From the NCBI GenBank assembly GCA_017434985.1, contig JAFSFY010000047.1:1-52359 (forward strand): DNA of 52,359 nucleotides, read 5' to 3'. Under the pieces are notes generated by a model, which worked only from the letters and a program-made list of their open reading frames with translations, was not told where the DNA came from and searched no databases. A program made the translations under genes and the position numbers. The DNA comes from Clostridia bacterium. Its GTDB lineage: Bacteria; Bacillota; Clostridia; Oscillospirales; Acutalibacteraceae. This document shows, in pieces, positions 1 to 7,091 of the stretch; position 1 is the stretch's first letter; the number at the start of each line of letters is the position of its first letter.

Positions 1-111
1 CAATGGGTTTGAATCCTCGACAATCATAACGGTAACGGAAAACAAAGGTGCATATAAGGGGAATCAAGCACAATGGGAAATTGTTTGCAAGGTGGTGTTG
101 GTTGGAGAGAA

Positions 112-195
112 GTGGTAGGGGAGGGGTTCTATCCCCTCCCGCAAGAGAAATGCATATGCACGGGAGGGCACAGAGGCCCTCCCCTACGATGTTAC
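112..195. repeat. GC-rich intergenic palindromes
   Basis: Two adjacent inverted repeats, GGGAGGGG/CCCCTCCC and GGGAGGGC/GCCCTCCC, are separated by the palindrome TGCATATGCA and end in CTACGATG. The same hairpin-plus-CTACRATG layout recurs near 10838 and 40935, so it looks like a dispersed non-coding repeat family. No gene is visible in 1-258 apart from this and the terminator that follows. Confidence 0.5.
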
Positions 196-212
196 GATAA
201 GATTGTGGAAGA

Positions 213-256
213 AGAAAAAAGCCCCCGCCGTACAGTGTACGGCGGGGGGCTTCTTC
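213..256 (-). terminator. Rho-independent terminator of the ylxM-coaD operon
   Basis: A GC-rich hairpin (GCCCCC...GGGGGC with a CCGTAC/GTACGG core) lies directly after the last gene of the minus-strand operon. Read on that strand it is followed by TTTTTTC, a normal intrinsic terminator. Confidence 0.85.
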
Positions 257-258
257 TA

Positions 259-720
259 TCAATCCTCTTTGAGGACGGGTTTGCGGAGTGCTTGGCGAGC
301 TTGGTGGATCTCGGCGGTGTGGTGCACCAGCGATTCCTCGGTGCGGCGGAGCAGGTCTTCGGTGAATTCCTGCGCGCCTTTGCGCATCTCGCGGCATTTT
401 TGTTGGGTTTGCAACATAATTTCGGACGCTTTTTGTTGCGATTGCTTCACGATCTCTTCCTGCATCACGAGGGCACGGGCGCGTTCTTCGGCGGCGCGGA
501 CGATGTCCTCCGCTTCCTTCTTCGCGGTGTCGATGATGTCGGTGCGATCGTTCACGATGGAGCGCGCTTGACGGATCTCGCTGGGCATATTGCCGCGGAT
601 GTCGTCCACGATGTCACGCAGACGGTCGGCTTCCACGAGGCATTTGCCGCCCGAAAGCGGGAGACCCCAAGCTTTGTCGATCATTTCGTCGATCTGATCC
701 AACAATTCTTCGATGCTCAT
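259..720 (-). CDS. Coiled-coil ATPase-like protein (unknown function)
   Basis: A 153-residue soluble protein rich in Glu, Gln, Arg and Ala. From about residue 55 to 140 it is predicted as one long coiled coil, recalling the stalk of ATP synthase b subunits or DivIVA-type proteins, and the N-terminal 30 residues carry a short conserved-looking acidic helix. There is no P-loop, so the common database label 'ATPase' for such proteins is only historical. The start overlaps the coaD stop by four bases (ATGA), showing translational coupling, and this is the last gene before the terminator. A gene of this kind often follows coaD in Clostridia. A structural or division-related role is possible but is inference. 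Confidence 0.7.
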   Translation of the reverse strand: MSIEELLDQIDEMIDKAWGLPLSGGKCLVEADRLRDIVDDIRGNMPSEIRQARSIVNDRTDIIDTAKKEAEDIVRAAEERARALVMQEEIVKQSQQKASEIMLQTQQKCREMRKGAQEFTEDLLRRTEESLVHHTAEIHQARQALRKPVLKED

Positions 721-1208
721 TCTGTTTCATTCCTTCCGTATTTTTGTAGGATATCCTGAATAATGCAAGGGGGAACGAATTCCCGAATATCGCCGCCGAG
801 CCCTGCCACTTGTTTGACCAGGCTGGACGACAGATACATATATTCGGCATTGGTGGTCAAAAACACGGTTTCCACTGCCGGATTGAGTTTGCGGTTGGTG
901 AGCGCCATTTGGAATTCATACTCAAAATCCGAAAGGGCGCGAAGGCCTTTGATGATAACGGTCGCGTCCCTCTCGCGCGCGTAGTCCGCCAGCAGGCCGC
1001 CGTAAAAGTCGATCTCGACGTTCGGCAGATGCGCGGTGGCGCGTTTTAACAGGTCCACCCGTTCTTCACACGAGAAGAGGGGTTGTTTGGTCCCGTTGAT
1101 CATCACCACCACCACGACCTTGTCAAACATCGACGCGGCGCGGGTGATGATGTTGAGGTGACCGTAGGTGACCGGGTCAAAACTGCCCGGACAAATGGCC
1201 AATTTCAT
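717..1208 (-). CDS. coaD: Phosphopantetheine adenylyltransferase
   Basis: Transfers AMP from ATP to 4'-phosphopantetheine, the penultimate step of coenzyme A synthesis, in the cytosol. The 163-residue length is typical. The N-terminal nucleotidyltransferase signature CPGSFDPVTYGHLNII is at residues 5-20 (the T/HxGH motif is TYGH here), and the C-terminal VSSSLVKQVA-type segment is present as LSSSLVKQVA. I chose the ATG that puts MKLAICPGSFDP at the N-terminus. A longer open frame upstream runs into rsmD in another frame and has no family similarity. The gene starts 4 bp after rsmD, as it does next to ylbH (rsmD) in Bacillus. Confidence 0.96.
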   Translation of the reverse strand: MKLAICPGSFDPVTYGHLNIITRAASMFDKVVVVVMINGTKQPLFSCEERVDLLKRATAHLPNVEIDFYGGLLADYARERDATVIIKGLRALSDFEYEFQMALTNRKLNPAVETVFLTTNAEYMYLSSSLVKQVAGLGGDIREFVPPCIIQDILQKYGRNETE

Positions 1209-1212
1209 AGTC

Positions 1213-1749
1213 TCATTCCTTCCGATACAAACGGACAACCACGCGCCCGTAGCGGTATTCGCGCTGCAACTGCAACGCGCCCACGGTGTCGGGCAGCGGC
1301 GTGTCCCGATCGCTCTCGCACAGCACTGCGCCGCCGCTTGCCACCTTGTCGGACACATGTTCGAGGCAAGGAAGCAACAGTTCGGCCGCGTAGGGCGGGT
1401 CGAGAAACACCAGATCGAACGGGCCGGTTTGGCGTGCCAGGGTGGACAACGCGTCCCCGCAGATCACGGTGGCGCGGTTTGCCAACTTGGTGGCGGCCAA
1501 ATTGCGCCCAATCACGGCGGCGGCTTTTTGGTTGCGGTCAACAAACAAGCACGAACGGGCACCGCGACTGAGCGCTTCAATGCCCATTTGGCCCGAGCCC
1601 GCAAACAAGTCGAGCACGCGCCGACCTTCGATCTCAAACGCGATGGCGGAAAAAATGCCTTCTTTGACCCGCGCCACGGTGGGACGGGTGTCGGCGCCTT
1701 CCAGCGTTTCCAAGGGGCGACCTTTGGCCTCCCCCGTAATCACGCGCAT
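1213..1749 (-). CDS. rsmD: 16S rRNA (guanine(966)-N2)-methyltransferase
   Basis: SAM-dependent methylation of G966 in helix 31 of 16S rRNA, acting on the assembling 30S subunit. The 178-residue protein has the SAM-binding motif I as LDLFAGSGQMGIEALSRGA (about residues 46-64), the acidic motif II FVDRN, and the N6/N2-methylase catalytic motif DPPY within LVFLDPPYA. It begins at the stop codon of khpA with a one-base overlap and is followed by coaD after 4 bp, so it is clearly co-transcribed with both. The rsmD-coaD pairing matches ylbH-coaD of Bacillus. Confidence 0.95.
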   Translation of the reverse strand: MRVITGEAKGRPLETLEGADTRPTVARVKEGIFSAIAFEIEGRRVLDLFAGSGQMGIEALSRGARSCLFVDRNQKAAAVIGRNLAATKLANRATVICGDALSTLARQTGPFDLVFLDPPYAAELLLPCLEHVSDKVASGGAVLCESDRDTPLPDTVGALQLQREYRYGRVVVRLYRKE

Positions 1750-1985
1750 CAGTCGTCGATCTCCACCATCACCTTGGCATCTTGACGGGTGGCGGCGGCA
1801 CGCATCACGGTGCGCATCGCTTTGGCGATGCGGCCCTGCTTGCCGATGATGCGACCCATATCGTCGGGAGCCACGGTCAAGTGGAAGACGATGGTACCGT
1901 CTGCGGCGGGTTCGTCCTGCGTGACGGACACCGCAGAGGGATCTTCAACCAAACCCCGCGCGATGGTGATCAGCAAATCTTTCAT
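1749..1985 (-). CDS. khpA: KH-domain RNA-binding protein KhpA
   Basis: A 78-residue single KH domain. The RNA-binding GxxG loop is seen in MGRIIGKQGRIAKAMRT (about residues 43-59, GKQG). KhpA partners KhpB/Jag in binding small and messenger RNAs and affects cell elongation and division in Firmicutes. It lies 15 bp downstream of rpsP, its usual neighbour (ylqC in Bacillus). In the usual order rimM and trmD follow; here rsmD follows directly. Confidence 0.93.
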   Translation of the reverse strand: MKDLLITIARGLVEDPSAVSVTQDEPAADGTIVFHLTVAPDDMGRIIGKQGRIAKAMRTVMRAAATRQDAKVMVEIDD

Positions 1986-2000
1986 TATAAGGACCTCCGC

Positions 2001-2240
2001 TTAGATGCCGGCTTTTTTGAGCAGGTCTTTCACGGTATCGGTCGGTTGCGCGCCGTTCGCGATCCATTTTTGAGCTTTCTCGGTGTCGATCTTCACGACT
2101 TCGGGATTCTCAAGGGGATTGTAGTAGCCGATCTCTTCGATGAAACGGCCGTCACGGGGATAGCGGCTGTCCGCCACGACCACGCGATAGAAGGGAGCTT
2201 TTTTGGCGCCCATACGGCGCAATCTGATTTTCACTGCCAT
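2001..2240 (-). CDS. rpsP: 30S ribosomal protein S16
   Basis: A 79-residue ribosomal protein of the 30S body. It begins with the family's [20 protein letters not shown] signature, followed by [22 protein letters not shown]. Length and start are standard. A strong ribosome-binding site (GGAGGTAC) lies just upstream. It is 58 bp downstream of ffh, within the ylxM-ffh operon. Confidence 0.98.
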   Translation of the reverse strand: MAVKIRLRRMGAKKAPFYRVVVADSRYPRDGRFIEEIGYYNPLENPEVVKIDTEKAQKWIANGAQPTDTVKDLLKKAGI

Positions 2241-2298
2241 TTGATAGTACCTCCATTGGTTACAAATAAAGATTTTTATATTTCAAATGCGTAAGCAT

Positions 2299-3648
2299 TT
2301 AGAAACCGAAAGGATTGTTGCGGCCGAAACCGCGCGGCATCCGTTTGCCGCCTTTTTTGCCCATCGACTTCATCTGTTTCATCATTTTGCGCATCTGCTC
2401 GTACTGTTTGAGCAGGCGGTTGACGTCCTCCACTTTCATACCGCTGCCGGCGGCGATGCGGCGTTTGCGGGAGGGGTTGATGATGTCGGGGCGGGCACGC
2501 TCTTTCTCGGTCATCGACAGGATGATCGCTTCCACGCGGTCAAACTGCTTTTCGTCGATGTCCATATCCTTGATCTGGCTGCCCATACCGGGGACCATCG
2601 CGAGCAAGCCTTTGATGTCCCCCATATTTTTGATCTGACGGAATTGGGTGAGCATATCGTTGAAATCAAAGCGGTCTTCCTGCAAGCGTTTGGCAAGTTC
2701 TTCCGCTTCCTTTTCGTCGATCTTGGCTTGCGCTTTTTCCACGAGGGACAGCACGTCACCCATACCGAGGATGCGGGAGGCCATCCGCTCGGGATGGAAC
2801 ACTTCGAGATCGTCTAACTTTTCGCCGGTACCCGCGAATTTGATGGGTTTGCCGGTGACGGCACGCACCGAAAGGGCGGCACCGCCGCGGGTATCACCGT
2901 CGAGTTTCGTGAGAATGACACCGTCAATGCCGAGCGCGTCGTTGAACGAGGAGGCGACGTTGACCGCGTCTTGACCGGTCATCGCGTCTACCACGAGCAG
3001 GATCTCCCGCACGTCCACGGCGGCTTTGACGGCTCTCAGTTCGTCCATCAACGCTTCGTCGATGTGCAAGCGACCCGCGGTATCGAGGATCACGTAGTCG
3101 TTGCCGTGGTCTTTGGCGTGGGAGACGGCCTCTTTGGCAATGTCCACGGGCGAGATGGTGCCGCGTTCGAACACGGGAACGCCCGCCTTTTCGCCCACCA
3201 CCTGCAACTGCGTGATGGCGGCGGGACGGTACACGTCACACGCGACGAGGAGCGGACGGTGACCTTGGCTTTTGAGCATTTTGGCAAGTTTGGCGGAATG
3301 GGTGGTTTTACCCGAACCTTGCAGACCGCACATCATCACGACACACGGAGGATGATTGGTGCCCGCCAAACGCGCGGCCTCACCGCCCATCAAGGCGACG
3401 AGTTCTTCGTTGACCAACTTGATGACCATTTGGGCGGGGGTGAGGCTTTCCATCACCTGTTCGCCCACCGCGCGCGCCGAAACGGCGGCGGTGAAGTCTT
3501 TGGCCACTTTGTAGTTGACGTCCGCCTCGAGAAGTGCCAAACGCACTTCGCGCATCGCCTCTTTGACGTCGGCTTCGGACAACTTACCCTTATTTTTCAG
3601 CCGCTTGAACGCGGCGGAGAGTTTTTCGGAAAGACCTTCAAATGCCAT
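2299..3648 (-). CDS. ffh: Signal recognition particle protein Ffh
   Basis: The GTPase of the signal recognition particle. It binds 4.5S/6S scRNA and signal sequences emerging from ribosomes and docks with FtsY at the membrane. Of 449 residues, about 1-90 form the N domain and about 100-295 the G domain, with P-loop GLQGSGKTT, DTAGR and TKLDGD. The C-terminal M domain (from about 300) has methionine-rich helices and ends in a Gly/Phe tail, PRGFGRNNPFGF. It follows ylxM after 6 bp, the usual ylxM-ffh arrangement of Firmicutes. No SRP RNA gene was recognised in the window. Confidence 0.98.
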   Translation of the reverse strand: MAFEGLSEKLSAAFKRLKNKGKLSEADVKEAMREVRLALLEADVNYKVAKDFTAAVSARAVGEQVMESLTPAQMVIKLVNEELVALMGGEAARLAGTNHPPCVVMMCGLQGSGKTTHSAKLAKMLKSQGHRPLLVACDVYRPAAITQLQVVGEKAGVPVFERGTISPVDIAKEAVSHAKDHGNDYVILDTAGRLHIDEALMDELRAVKAAVDVREILLVVDAMTGQDAVNVASSFNDALGIDGVILTKLDGDTRGGAALSVRAVTGKPIKFAGTGEKLDDLEVFHPERMASRILGMGDVLSLVEKAQAKIDEKEAEELAKRLQEDRFDFNDMLTQFRQIKNMGDIKGLLAMVPGMGSQIKDMDIDEKQFDRVEAIILSMTEKERARPDIINPSRKRRIAAGSGMKVEDVNRLLKQYEQMRKMMKQMKSMGKKGGKRMPRGFGRNNPFGF

Positions 3649-3654
3649 GGCGAT

Positions 3655-4020
3655 TTATCTCTCTTTCAGGTCCTCGGCCAGCGCGACGATGCGTTTTGCG
3701 CGTGCGTCGATCTCGCGCGAATAGCCGAACTTGTCGTTGAGCGTTTGAATCTCTTGCGCGGCGCGGCAGATTTGGGCAAATCCCTCGCGCATTTCGCCGA
3801 AGCGCGCCTTGAGATGCAGGTGATCCTCCATCTCGAGCATCTGCGCTTCCGCCCGTTTGATCGCGTCGCGCACACCCTGACGGGTGATGTGTTGGCTTTC
3901 GGCAATCTCCGACAGGGACAGATCTTCTTCGTAGTACAGTTCAATCACTTCGCGCTGTTTGTCGGTGAGCATTTCGCCGTAAAAATCGAACAGCAAGGCG
4001 ATCTCCATATTCTTCGCCAT
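3655..4020 (-). CDS. ylxM: YlxM family SRP-associated HTH protein
   Basis: A 121-residue protein with a sigma-70 region 4-type helix-turn-helix: LTDKQREVIELYYEEDLSLSE then IAESQHITRQGVRDAIKRAE (about residues 18-58). The C-terminal half is coiled. YlxM/p13 is encoded beside ffh in most Firmicutes and has been linked to SRP function in streptococci. It is the first gene of the operon, with the site AAAGGAGGGGC before its ATG and a consensus promoter 50 bp upstream. Confidence 0.93.
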   Translation of the reverse strand: MAKNMEIALLFDFYGEMLTDKQREVIELYYEEDLSLSEIAESQHITRQGVRDAIKRAEAQMLEMEDHLHLKARFGEMREGFAQICRAAQEIQTLNDKFGYSREIDARAKRIVALAEDLKER

Positions 4021-4070
4021 TCGTCTGCCCCTCCTTTCAAAAAGTGTGTAAAGGAAATTGCTTTACAGCC

Positions 4071-4099
4071 ATTATAACAGAGGAGAGGGCGGTTGTCAA
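4071..4099 (-). promoter_or_regulatory. Consensus sigma-A promoter of the ylxM-ffh operon
   Basis: On the minus strand TTGACA (4094-4099) and TATAAT (4071-4076) are separated by exactly 17 bp, a perfect vegetative promoter. The leader of about 45 nt can form a small GTAAAG/CTTTAC hairpin before the ylxM ribosome-binding site. The terminator of the upstream Cys-rich gene ends right beside the -35 box. Confidence 0.9.
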
Positions 4100-4103
4100 G
4101 AGA

Positions 4104-4133
4104 AAAATAAAAAAAGCACCGTGCGGTGCTTTT
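4104..4133 (-). terminator. Terminator after the Cys-rich small gene
   Basis: AGCACC/GGTGCT hairpin with a four-base loop. Read on the minus strand it is followed by a run of seven T and a further T-rich stretch. It insulates the ylxM promoter from upstream transcription. Confidence 0.85.
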
Positions 4134-4137
4134 CGTG

Positions 4138-4368
4138 TTATTCGGGCAGGTCTTCGAGGGAGAAATCCGCCGACGAATAGGTCGGCAACGACGGTTGACG
4201 GAACGGCACGCGACGAAGCGGGTCGTAATCAAATTTGCGACAACGGTCGCCGGGGTCGGTCACCCCTTTGAGCAGGCAAAGCACCACTTCACCGTCGGCA
4301 CTCATCCGCCCGTGGGCGCACAAACGGCACGCCGCCGTGACGGTGTTGCCGTACAATTTGCGTTTCAT
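4138..4368 (-). CDS. Small four-cysteine protein, conserved Clostridia type
   Basis: 76 residues with cysteines at 14, 17, 31 and 43. A CxxC pair is followed by two single cysteines, suggesting one zinc or Fe-S site. After the last cysteine comes KFDYDPLRRVP, a stretch I recall in many unnamed clostridial proteins, and then an acidic tail. There is no signal peptide or membrane segment. It is a single-gene transcription unit: its own promoter overlaps the end of ylbJ, and a terminator follows the stop codon directly. The function is unknown. Confidence 0.75.
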   Translation of the reverse strand: MKRKLYGNTVTAACRLCAHGRMSADGEVVLCLLKGVTDPGDRCRKFDYDPLRRVPFRQPSLPTYSSADFSLEDLPE

Positions 4369-4388
4369 TCAATCACCTCGATGAACGC

Positions 4389-4418
4389 ATTATACCACGA
4401 GCGATTTTGATTTGTCAA
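4389..4418 (-). promoter_or_regulatory. Sigma-A promoter of the Cys-rich small gene
   Basis: On the minus strand TTGACA (4413-4418) and TATAAT (4389-4394) have an 18-bp spacer. The -35 box overlaps the ylbJ stop codon (TGA, 4415-4417), so the small gene has a vegetative promoter independent of ylbJ. Confidence 0.85.
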
Positions 4419-5485
4419 CGGGACGATGAAGCGGTCGATTTCGGCGGTACGGTGAGCATCCAAATTCCACACAACAAAAACAGTACCGCCGACAGCGGCA
4501 CCGATACCGCCACGGGTTGCACCGTCGGGGCGGAGCCGCCGAAGGTGGGCAGCGAATGGGGAACGAGCAAGCAGAGTCCGAAACTAAACAGCGCGCCGAG
4601 CAGACCGTGGGCAAGCCGCGCGGTGAAAAACGAGGGGCTCATCAAGTCGGTGCCGTACAGCGCGGCGGCCGCTTGACAGTGTACCGACAGACCGCCGAAC
4701 CCGAGCGCAAAACCGAGAATCAGCGGTGCGGCGGGATGGGTACAAGCGGCGGCACACCCGCTGCTGACCTCCAACAGACACGGCAGCCACACCGCAAAGC
4801 GGCCGAGCAGGGCGGAAAGACCGCACGCGTCGGCAAGCGACAACAGTGCGGAAAAGGTGAGCACGAAACCGCACACCGACAGCGACGTTTCGCACGCGGC
4901 GGTGACCGCGCCTACCAGTGCGGCGGCGGGGGATACCGTGGGAGTGGATACCGAGGACGGCGTAATCGAGCGGCGGGAGGGGCCGCCGATCGCCCCGATG
5001 ACCAGGGCGGCGAGCAGGTGGGCGGCAAACAGTATCCAACCGAACCGCGTGTTGCCGACGAGACCCGTGCCGACGGCACCCACGATAAACGCGGGACCGC
5101 CGCACACACAAAAACGAAGCAGATGACGAGCTTCCTCTTTGGCGAGCGCGCCGTTTCGGTAGGCGGCGGCCACGGCGGTCGCCCCCGTGGGATAGCCGCC
5201 GATCAAAGAGAGCAACACGATGGGGGCGGCGGCGCCCGATACCCCGAACAACACCCGCGTGACGGGGGATAACCGCCGCCCGAGGGCAGCGGCGACACCG
5301 CTGCGGATGAGGAAATGACTGAGCACCAAAAAGGGGAACAACGACGGGATGAGCACCCCGCCGCACACCGAAAGCCCTCGACGGATCCCCGCCGCCGCGG
5401 CGTGCGGCCACGCGAGCAGGGCGTAGCCGAACAGCGCAAGAACGGCGGCAAGCCACAAACGGGGACGGGCCAAAATTCGCAACAT
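4415..5485 (-). CDS. ylbJ: Sporulation integral membrane protein YlbJ
   Basis: A 356-residue polytopic membrane protein with about eight hydrophobic segments. It has the nucleoside-recognition (Gate) fold typical of SpoVB-independent spore cortex proteins such as YlbJ and SpmA/B. Recognisable stretches are LIPSLFPFLVLSHFLI near residue 50, GGYPTGATAVAAAYRNG near 97, and the C-terminal repeat of the Gate motif (GFALGFGGLSVHCQ). The family is sigma-E dependent in Bacillus and needed for a normal cortex. I placed the start at MLRILARP because AAAGGAG lies eight bases upstream; an ATG 14 codons earlier lacks such a site. The gene is divergent from yqfC. Confidence 0.9.
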   Translation of the reverse strand: MLRILARPRLWLAAVLALFGYALLAWPHAAAAGIRRGLSVCGGVLIPSLFPFLVLSHFLIRSGVAAALGRRLSPVTRVLFGVSGAAAPIVLLSLIGGYPTGATAVAAAYRNGALAKEEARHLLRFCVCGGPAFIVGAVGTGLVGNTRFGWILFAAHLLAALVIGAIGGPSRRSITPSSVSTPTVSPAAALVGAVTAACETSLSVCGFVLTFSALLSLADACGLSALLGRFAVWLPCLLEVSSGCAAACTHPAAPLILGFALGFGGLSVHCQAAAALYGTDLMSPSFFTARLAHGLLGALFSFGLCLLVPHSLPTFGGSAPTVQPVAVSVPLSAVLFLLCGIWMLTVPPKSTASSSR

Positions 5486-5505
5486 ACAAACCACTCCTTT
5501 GGTGG

Positions 5506-5534
5506 TATATATGGCGATCTGCGGCAAAAGATGA
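5506..5534 (-). promoter_or_regulatory. Possible sigma-E promoter of ylbJ
   Basis: On the minus strand TCATCTT (5528-5534) and CATATATA (5506-5513) are 14 bp apart. This resembles the sigma-E pattern (KMATATT, 13-14 bp, CATACANT) with mismatches. YlbJ is a sigma-E gene in Bacillus, which supports the reading, but the match alone is weak. Confidence 0.4.
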
Positions 5535-5545
5535 ATGGGGGAAGC

Positions 5546-5573
5546 GCATATTTTACAGGTGGGTGCATAGTCA
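5546..5573 (+). promoter_or_regulatory. Possible sigma-E promoter of yqfC-yqfD
   Basis: GCATATT (5546-5552) and CATAGTCA (5566-5573) are 13 bp apart, roughly the mother-cell sigma-E pattern. No good sigma-A promoter is seen in the divergent gap between ylbJ and yqfC. Confidence 0.4.
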
Positions 5574-5589
5574 TAAAACGGGTGATAGT

Positions 5590-5862
5590 ATGAACAGACG
5601 CGAAGTGTGCGAGAGGACGGAACACGCGCTCGGATTGCCGACGGGGACGCTGACGAGCGGGGTGCGGCTGGAGATTACCGACAACCGCCGCGCGGTGATT
5701 GAGGGATGCAAACGCATCGTAACCTACGAAGAGGATGAGATCTGTGTAGCCACCGCGGCGGGATGCGTGCGGTTTCGCGGACGGGAGTTGTGTATGACGG
5801 CGCGCGCGGGTGAGCAAGCGGTGGTGACGGGACGGTTGACGTGTGTGGAATACGAGGGGTGA
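5590..5862 (+). CDS. yqfC: Sporulation protein YqfC (YabP/YqfC family)
   Basis: A 90-residue protein of the YabP/YqfC family. Recognisable is the central VRLEITDNRRAVIEGCKRIV followed by a short beta-rich C-terminal half in which strands alternate with Gly. Family members are mother-cell proteins made under sigma-E. The start is the ATG after GGGTGATAGT; an ATG nine codons upstream would add a segment unlike the family. It is immediately followed by yqfD (4-bp gap), the standard pairing, and faces ylbJ across a divergent sporulation promoter region. Confidence 0.85.
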   Translation: MNRREVCERTEHALGLPTGTLTSGVRLEITDNRRAVIEGCKRIVTYEEDEICVATAAGCVRFRGRELCMTARAGEQAVVTGRLTCVEYEG

Positions 5863-5866
5863 AACG

Positions 5867-7006
5867 ATGCGTGGATTTTGGAGCGGTGCGGTGGAATTTG
5901 AGGCGCTCGGCGGGTTTCCCGAGCGGTTTATGAACGAAGCGGAAGCATGTGACGTGACCATATGGAACGCGCGGCGGCAAGGGATGTCGCTGTTTGGCAG
6001 TTGCCGCGCCGTCGACTACGGAGCGTTGCGCCCCGCGGCGAAAAAAAGCGGGGTGCGGTTACGGATAAAACGGCGGTTGGGATTGCCGTTTTGGCTGCGC
6101 CCGTTTCGCGCGCGGTGGGGAATGGTCGTGGGGTGTGTGTCGGCGCTCGTTTTGTTGCACGCCCTGTCAAGCCGCGTGTGGGTCGTCACGGTGGAGGGAA
6201 ACCAAACGGTGACCGACACCGAAATAACCGACGTATTGACACCGCTTGGAATACATCTGGGGGCGAATTTTGACGACGTGGACATCGCCGCGTTGCGGTT
6301 GGAAGCGTTGCGGCAACTGCCGACGGTGGGGTGGTTGTCGGTCAGTCAAAGCGGCAGTGTGGTGACCGTGAAGGTAAAAGAAAAGGAGCCGTCCGTTCCG
6401 ACAGAGGAGACCGCCCCTGCGGATATTGTGGCGGCGGCGGACGGGGTGGTGCGCCGCGTGACGGTGACCAGCGGACAAGCGGCGGTGAAAGAGGGGGACA
6501 CGGTCGCCAAAGGCGATCTGCTCATCAGCGGTTGCTTGGAAAGTGAGAACGGTCCGATGCTGCGCCGTGCGCGGGGGTCGGTGGTGGGTGAGGTCACCGA
6601 AACGGTGAGCATCACCGTGCCGTTTGCGGAAGAAGTGCCGTGCGAAAAACAAGCCGAGGTGCGCCCGACGGTGGTGTTTTTCGGGTTGTCGGTGCCGCTG
6701 TATACCGACGGCGAGACCGAGGGACGCCTTGTCGAAGAGAGGCGATGGGTGCGGGTGGGCGGACGGGAATTGCCCATCGGAATCACCCTCACGCGAGTGA
6801 TGACGCCGAATACGCAGACGATCACCCGTACCGCCGACGAGGCACTTGCGGAAGCGCACCGCCGATTGGCGGAAGCGGAAAAACCGTTTGCCGACGGGAC
6901 GGTGGAGAGCCGCGCGGTGAGCGAAAGCGTTACCGAAAACGGGGTGACGGTGACGGGGGTGTACACGCTGGTGCGCGAGATTGGGCAGACACGCGATATT
7001 TTTTGA
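5867..7006 (+). CDS. yqfD: Sporulation protein YqfD
   Basis: 379 residues. The N-terminal soluble domain of about 85 residues is followed by one membrane span (WGMVVGCVSALVLLHALSS, about residues 85-103), a POTRA-like segment starting VWVVTVEGNQTVTDTEI, and a larger extracytoplasmic beta domain with coiled residues near the end (ADEALAEAHRRLAEAE). YqfD is a sigma-E controlled membrane protein of unknown biochemical role in the mother cell. The start at MRGFWSG follows the yqfC stop by 4 bp. The product ends about 40 bp before the phoH promoter. Confidence 0.9.
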   Translation: MRGFWSGAVEFEALGGFPERFMNEAEACDVTIWNARRQGMSLFGSCRAVDYGALRPAAKKSGVRLRIKRRLGLPFWLRPFRARWGMVVGCVSALVLLHALSSRVWVVTVEGNQTVTDTEITDVLTPLGIHLGANFDDVDIAALRLEALRQLPTVGWLSVSQSGSVVTVKVKEKEPSVPTEETAPADIVAAADGVVRRVTVTSGQAAVKEGDTVAKGDLLISGCLESENGPMLRRARGSVVGEVTETVSITVPFAEEVPCEKQAEVRPTVVFFGLSVPLYTDGETEGRLVEERRWVRVGGRELPIGITLTRVMTPNTQTITRTADEALAEAHRRLAEAEKPFADGTVESRAVSESVTENGVTVTGVYTLVREIGQTRDIF

Positions 7007-7025
7007 AAAAAGTGCAAAAAAAGGG

Positions 7026-7054
7026 ATGACATCGGCGGAATTTGTGCTATAATA
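7026..7054 (+). promoter_or_regulatory. Sigma-A promoter of the phoH-recO operon
   Basis: ATGACA (7026-7031), a 17-bp spacer and TATAAT (7049-7054). Transcription should begin near 7061. This rules out the ATG at 7059 and supports the phoH start at 7092. Confidence 0.85.
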
Positions 7055-7091
7055 TACAATGTATATCTATATGACAAAAAGGATGCAGTGT

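Noticed and set aside
73-759. Plus-strand open frame across the left end
   Set aside because: It runs through a terminator and antisense to the coiled-coil gene next to coaD, without any recognisable protein features.
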